The notes below the pieces were generated by a model. That model was not told the DNA's origin. It saw nothing but the letters and a program-made list of their open reading frames with translations, and did not search any database. Position numbers and translations under genes: made by a program. Below, one piece after another: positions 62,626-64,000 of a stretch of DNA of 64,000 nucleotides (positions are counted from its first letter, which is position 1; each line of letters opens with the position of its first letter). The stretch is from the NCBI GenBank assembly GCA_965227255.1, contig CBDDFS010000004.1, forward strand, positions 186,001 to 250,000, given 5' to 3'. The stretch is from CBDDFS01 sp965227255 (GTDB taxonomy: Bacteria; Bacteroidota; Bacteroidia; Flavobacteriales_E; Vicingaceae).

Positions 62626-64000
62626 CTAGAATCTGGATTCTGGAGTCTGGAATCTGGATTCCGCATAAGCAGCACCTTTTCGGTTCGGTGTTTCAGGTTC
62701 TGCATATCGGGGATCTTCTACAATGGGGGACTTTTCCATGCTCTCTACTTCGATGTTGATGCAGTCGAATTCTTCCATAACCTTGCCTGTGATCTTGTAC
62801 ACGCCCCAGCCACGAAATGGATAAGCCCTGGCTACAGGCGGAAAATGTACCGTGTCCAGAAAATCTCCTTTCAGGTCGAGGAAATTTCCGAAGTACATGC
62901 TGTCGCCCTTAACCGTTCTTGTTGTTTTCGAGGTGATATGATAGCCATAGACCGTCACCTTCTCTCCCACTTTATTCCTTAGCTCCTTTGCCATTGGATG
63001 CTCTGGTAAAGGCTCTTTAAGCAGATTGAAGGGGTTGCAGAGCGGGAAACCCAGGTATTCCATCTCATCAAAGGCATCTTCCAGATCAACACCGGGCAGA
63101 TTTGGTGTCTTAAACAGCCTTCTTTCCACCTTGAAAAGGTCGTTCACATGCATTTCCATATCCACCTTATTGATCTTCATGTGCGCTTCCCAGAGTAATT
63201 CACGCTTATTTCTTCCTGTAAAACGAAGGGCGTTCACCTTGATGAGTATACATATCTGTTCCACGCTGATGGGCACACGATCAATGAAATCATCAAGACT
63301 CTCAAATTCACCATTGTCCATGCGTTCATACACGATCTTCTTTGCCACTTTGGTTTCAAGTGACTTGATCAGGATGAAACCCAGATAAATGTCCTTGCCA
63401 TGAATAACGCTCTCATAACTTCCCCTGTTTACACAGGGTGCACAGATCTTCGCACCACCCATTCGTGCTTCATGCACATAGAGTTCAGTTCGGTAAAAAC
63501 CACCGAAGTTGTTGATGGTGGCCACCATGTACTCCAGAGGATAATATGCCTTGAGAAACAGACTCTGATAACTCTCCACGGCATAAGAAGCCGAATGTCC
63601 CTTGGCAAAAGCATAACCGGCAAAGCTTTCAATCTGTCGCCAGATCTCAGCCGTCAATTCCTTACTGTGGCCTTGTTGCTCGCAATTATCGAAGAATCGA
63701 TTCTTCACCTTCATGAATTCCTCGCGTGAACGAAACTTGCCCGACATACCCCTTCTGAGCATATCGGCCTCTCCAAGGGTAAGTCCGCCAAAGTAATGCG
63801 CCACCTTGATCACATCTTCCTGGTAGACCATCACACCAAAGGTTTCCGGCATAATGTCAAGCATGACCTCCGGAGCATCCTTTCGTTTTTCAGGGTATCG
63901 ATAGCGCAGAATGTATTCACGCATCATGCCGGAACGTGCCACACCCGGACGAATTACCGAACTGGCAGCCACCAATCCCAGATAGTTGTCCACCTGCAGC
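62626..64000 (-). CDS. DnaE-type DNA polymerase III alpha subunit (partial, 5' end missing)
   Basis: The frame is open to the window edge (about 458 residues; the apparent start at 63993 is only an internal GTG). The product begins LQVDNYLGLVAASSVIRPGVARSGMM and continues LDIMPETFGVMVYQEDVIKVAH, ADMLRRGMSGKFRSREEF and GYAFAKGHSASYAVESYQSLFLKAYYP, all DnaE palm/finger motifs, and a C-terminal OB-fold (KTTRTVKGDSMYFGNFLD). It most resembles the DnaE2-like polymerase paired with dinB in Bacteroidota translesion cassettes. The last 11 codons are encoded by a heptad array. The TAG stop is directly followed by the dinB ATG. Confidence 0.88.
   Translation of the reverse strand, partial: LQVDNYLGLVAASSVIRPGVARSGMMREYILRYRYPEKRKDAPEVMLDIMPETFGVMVYQEDVIKVAHYFGGLTLGEADMLRRGMSGKFRSREEFMKVKNRFFDNCEQQGHSKELTAEIWRQIESFAGYAFAKGHSASYAVESYQSLFLKAYYPLEYMVATINNFGGFYRTELYVHEARMGGAKICAPCVNRGSYESVIHGKDIYLGFILIKSLETKVAKKIVYERMDNGEFESLDDFIDRVPISVEQICILIKVNALRFTGRNKRELLWEAHMKINKVDMEMHVNDLFKVERRLFKTPNLPGVDLEDAFDEMEYLGFPLCNPFNLLKEPLPEHPMAKELRNKVGEKVTVYGYHITSKTTRTVKGDSMYFGNFLDLKGDFLDTVHFPPVARAYPFRGWGVYKITGKVMEEFDCINIEVESMEKSPIVEDPRYAEPETPNRKGAAYAESRFQTPESRF
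62627..62661. repeat. GAATCCA heptad array at the 3' end of the DnaE-type gene
   Basis: On the minus strand five heptads GAATCCA, GATTCCA, GACTCCA, GAATCCA, GATTCTA run to the stop codon, encoding ESRFQTPESRF. They are the inverted complement of the dinB-side array 28 bases away. Confidence 0.85.

Noticed and set aside
6306..62661. CRISPR-like array
   Set aside because: The heptad repeats have no unique spacers; units are directly adjacent and only 3-6 copies long.

Overview
The window comes from a Bacteroidota chromosome. Evidence: many TAnnTTTG-type -7 promoter elements, type IX secretion (T9SS) C-terminal sorting domains, a DUF4835/PorD gene, SusC/HmuR-type TonB receptors, DUF3078, DUF4249 and DUF2490 envelope proteins, and the bamD-rpoZ-coaBC-DUF4835-recN gene order. 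The mix of a serine palmitoyltransferase-like enzyme, YHYH and choice-anchor V proteins suggests a Cytophagia- or Saprospiria-like or early flavobacterial lineage, but the order cannot be fixed from sequence alone. No rRNA, tRNA, CRISPR array, insertion sequence or prophage was seen, and no gene-free stretch exceeds 300 bases.

Layout. 1-9600: the body of release factor 3 (cut by the left edge) with a 45-residue conserved small gene fused stop-to-start upstream, then a choice-anchor V secreted protein, an acyl-CoA synthetase, acylphosphatase, two tandem unknown lipoproteins, a cytidylate-kinase-like protein, DUF3078 and DoxX-like proteins. 9600-16500: a DEAH helicase, a cupin/DinB/DinB mini-operon with overlapping genes, a GT39-type membrane glycosyltransferase, ribH and a membrane-anchored TPR protein. 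16500-26800: housekeeping genes recF, DUF721, DUF6913, dapA, a PLP acyltransferase, bamD, rpoZ, coaBC, DUF4835/PorD, recN and fabI. 26900-38000: clpC, gyrA, a TPR protein, an M16 metalloprotease and a second TPR protein. 38000-61300: an accessory envelope region with lipoproteins, a GldN-like/MORN fusion beside an OmpA-domain protein, a cyclophilin lipoprotein, T9SS cargo proteins, a DUF4249/TonB receptor pair, a HmuY-HmuR-HmuY type uptake operon with its own NarL-type regulator, two TetR regulators with palindromic operators, DUF2490, YHYH, beta-barrel and Kelch proteins. 61360-64000: a translesion cassette of DnaE-type polymerase (cut by the right edge) and a Y-family polymerase.

Three signals stand out. 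First, a TACC-N8-GGTA inverted repeat occurs twice in tandem upstream of the HmuY operon, at activator-like spacing, and once over the presumed start site of the adjacent NarL-family regulator gene, whose receiver domain lacks the usual acidic pocket. This looks like a self-contained, phosphorylation-independent switch for metal or heme uptake. Second, about ten intergenic arrays of 7-base tandem repeats, nearly all units of the form GAnnnnn, sit at gene ends; several begin exactly at a stop codon and one has expanded into both the 3' end of the DnaE gene and the 5' end of the DinB gene. Third, a protein with a GldN/PorN-like domain fused to MORN-type repeats is encoded next to an OmpA-family protein, suggesting an offshoot of the T9SS ring machinery. 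Several genes (recF, bamD, a tetR, a cyclophilin gene) have their -7 element only 4-5 bases before the start codon, which predicts leaderless mRNAs.
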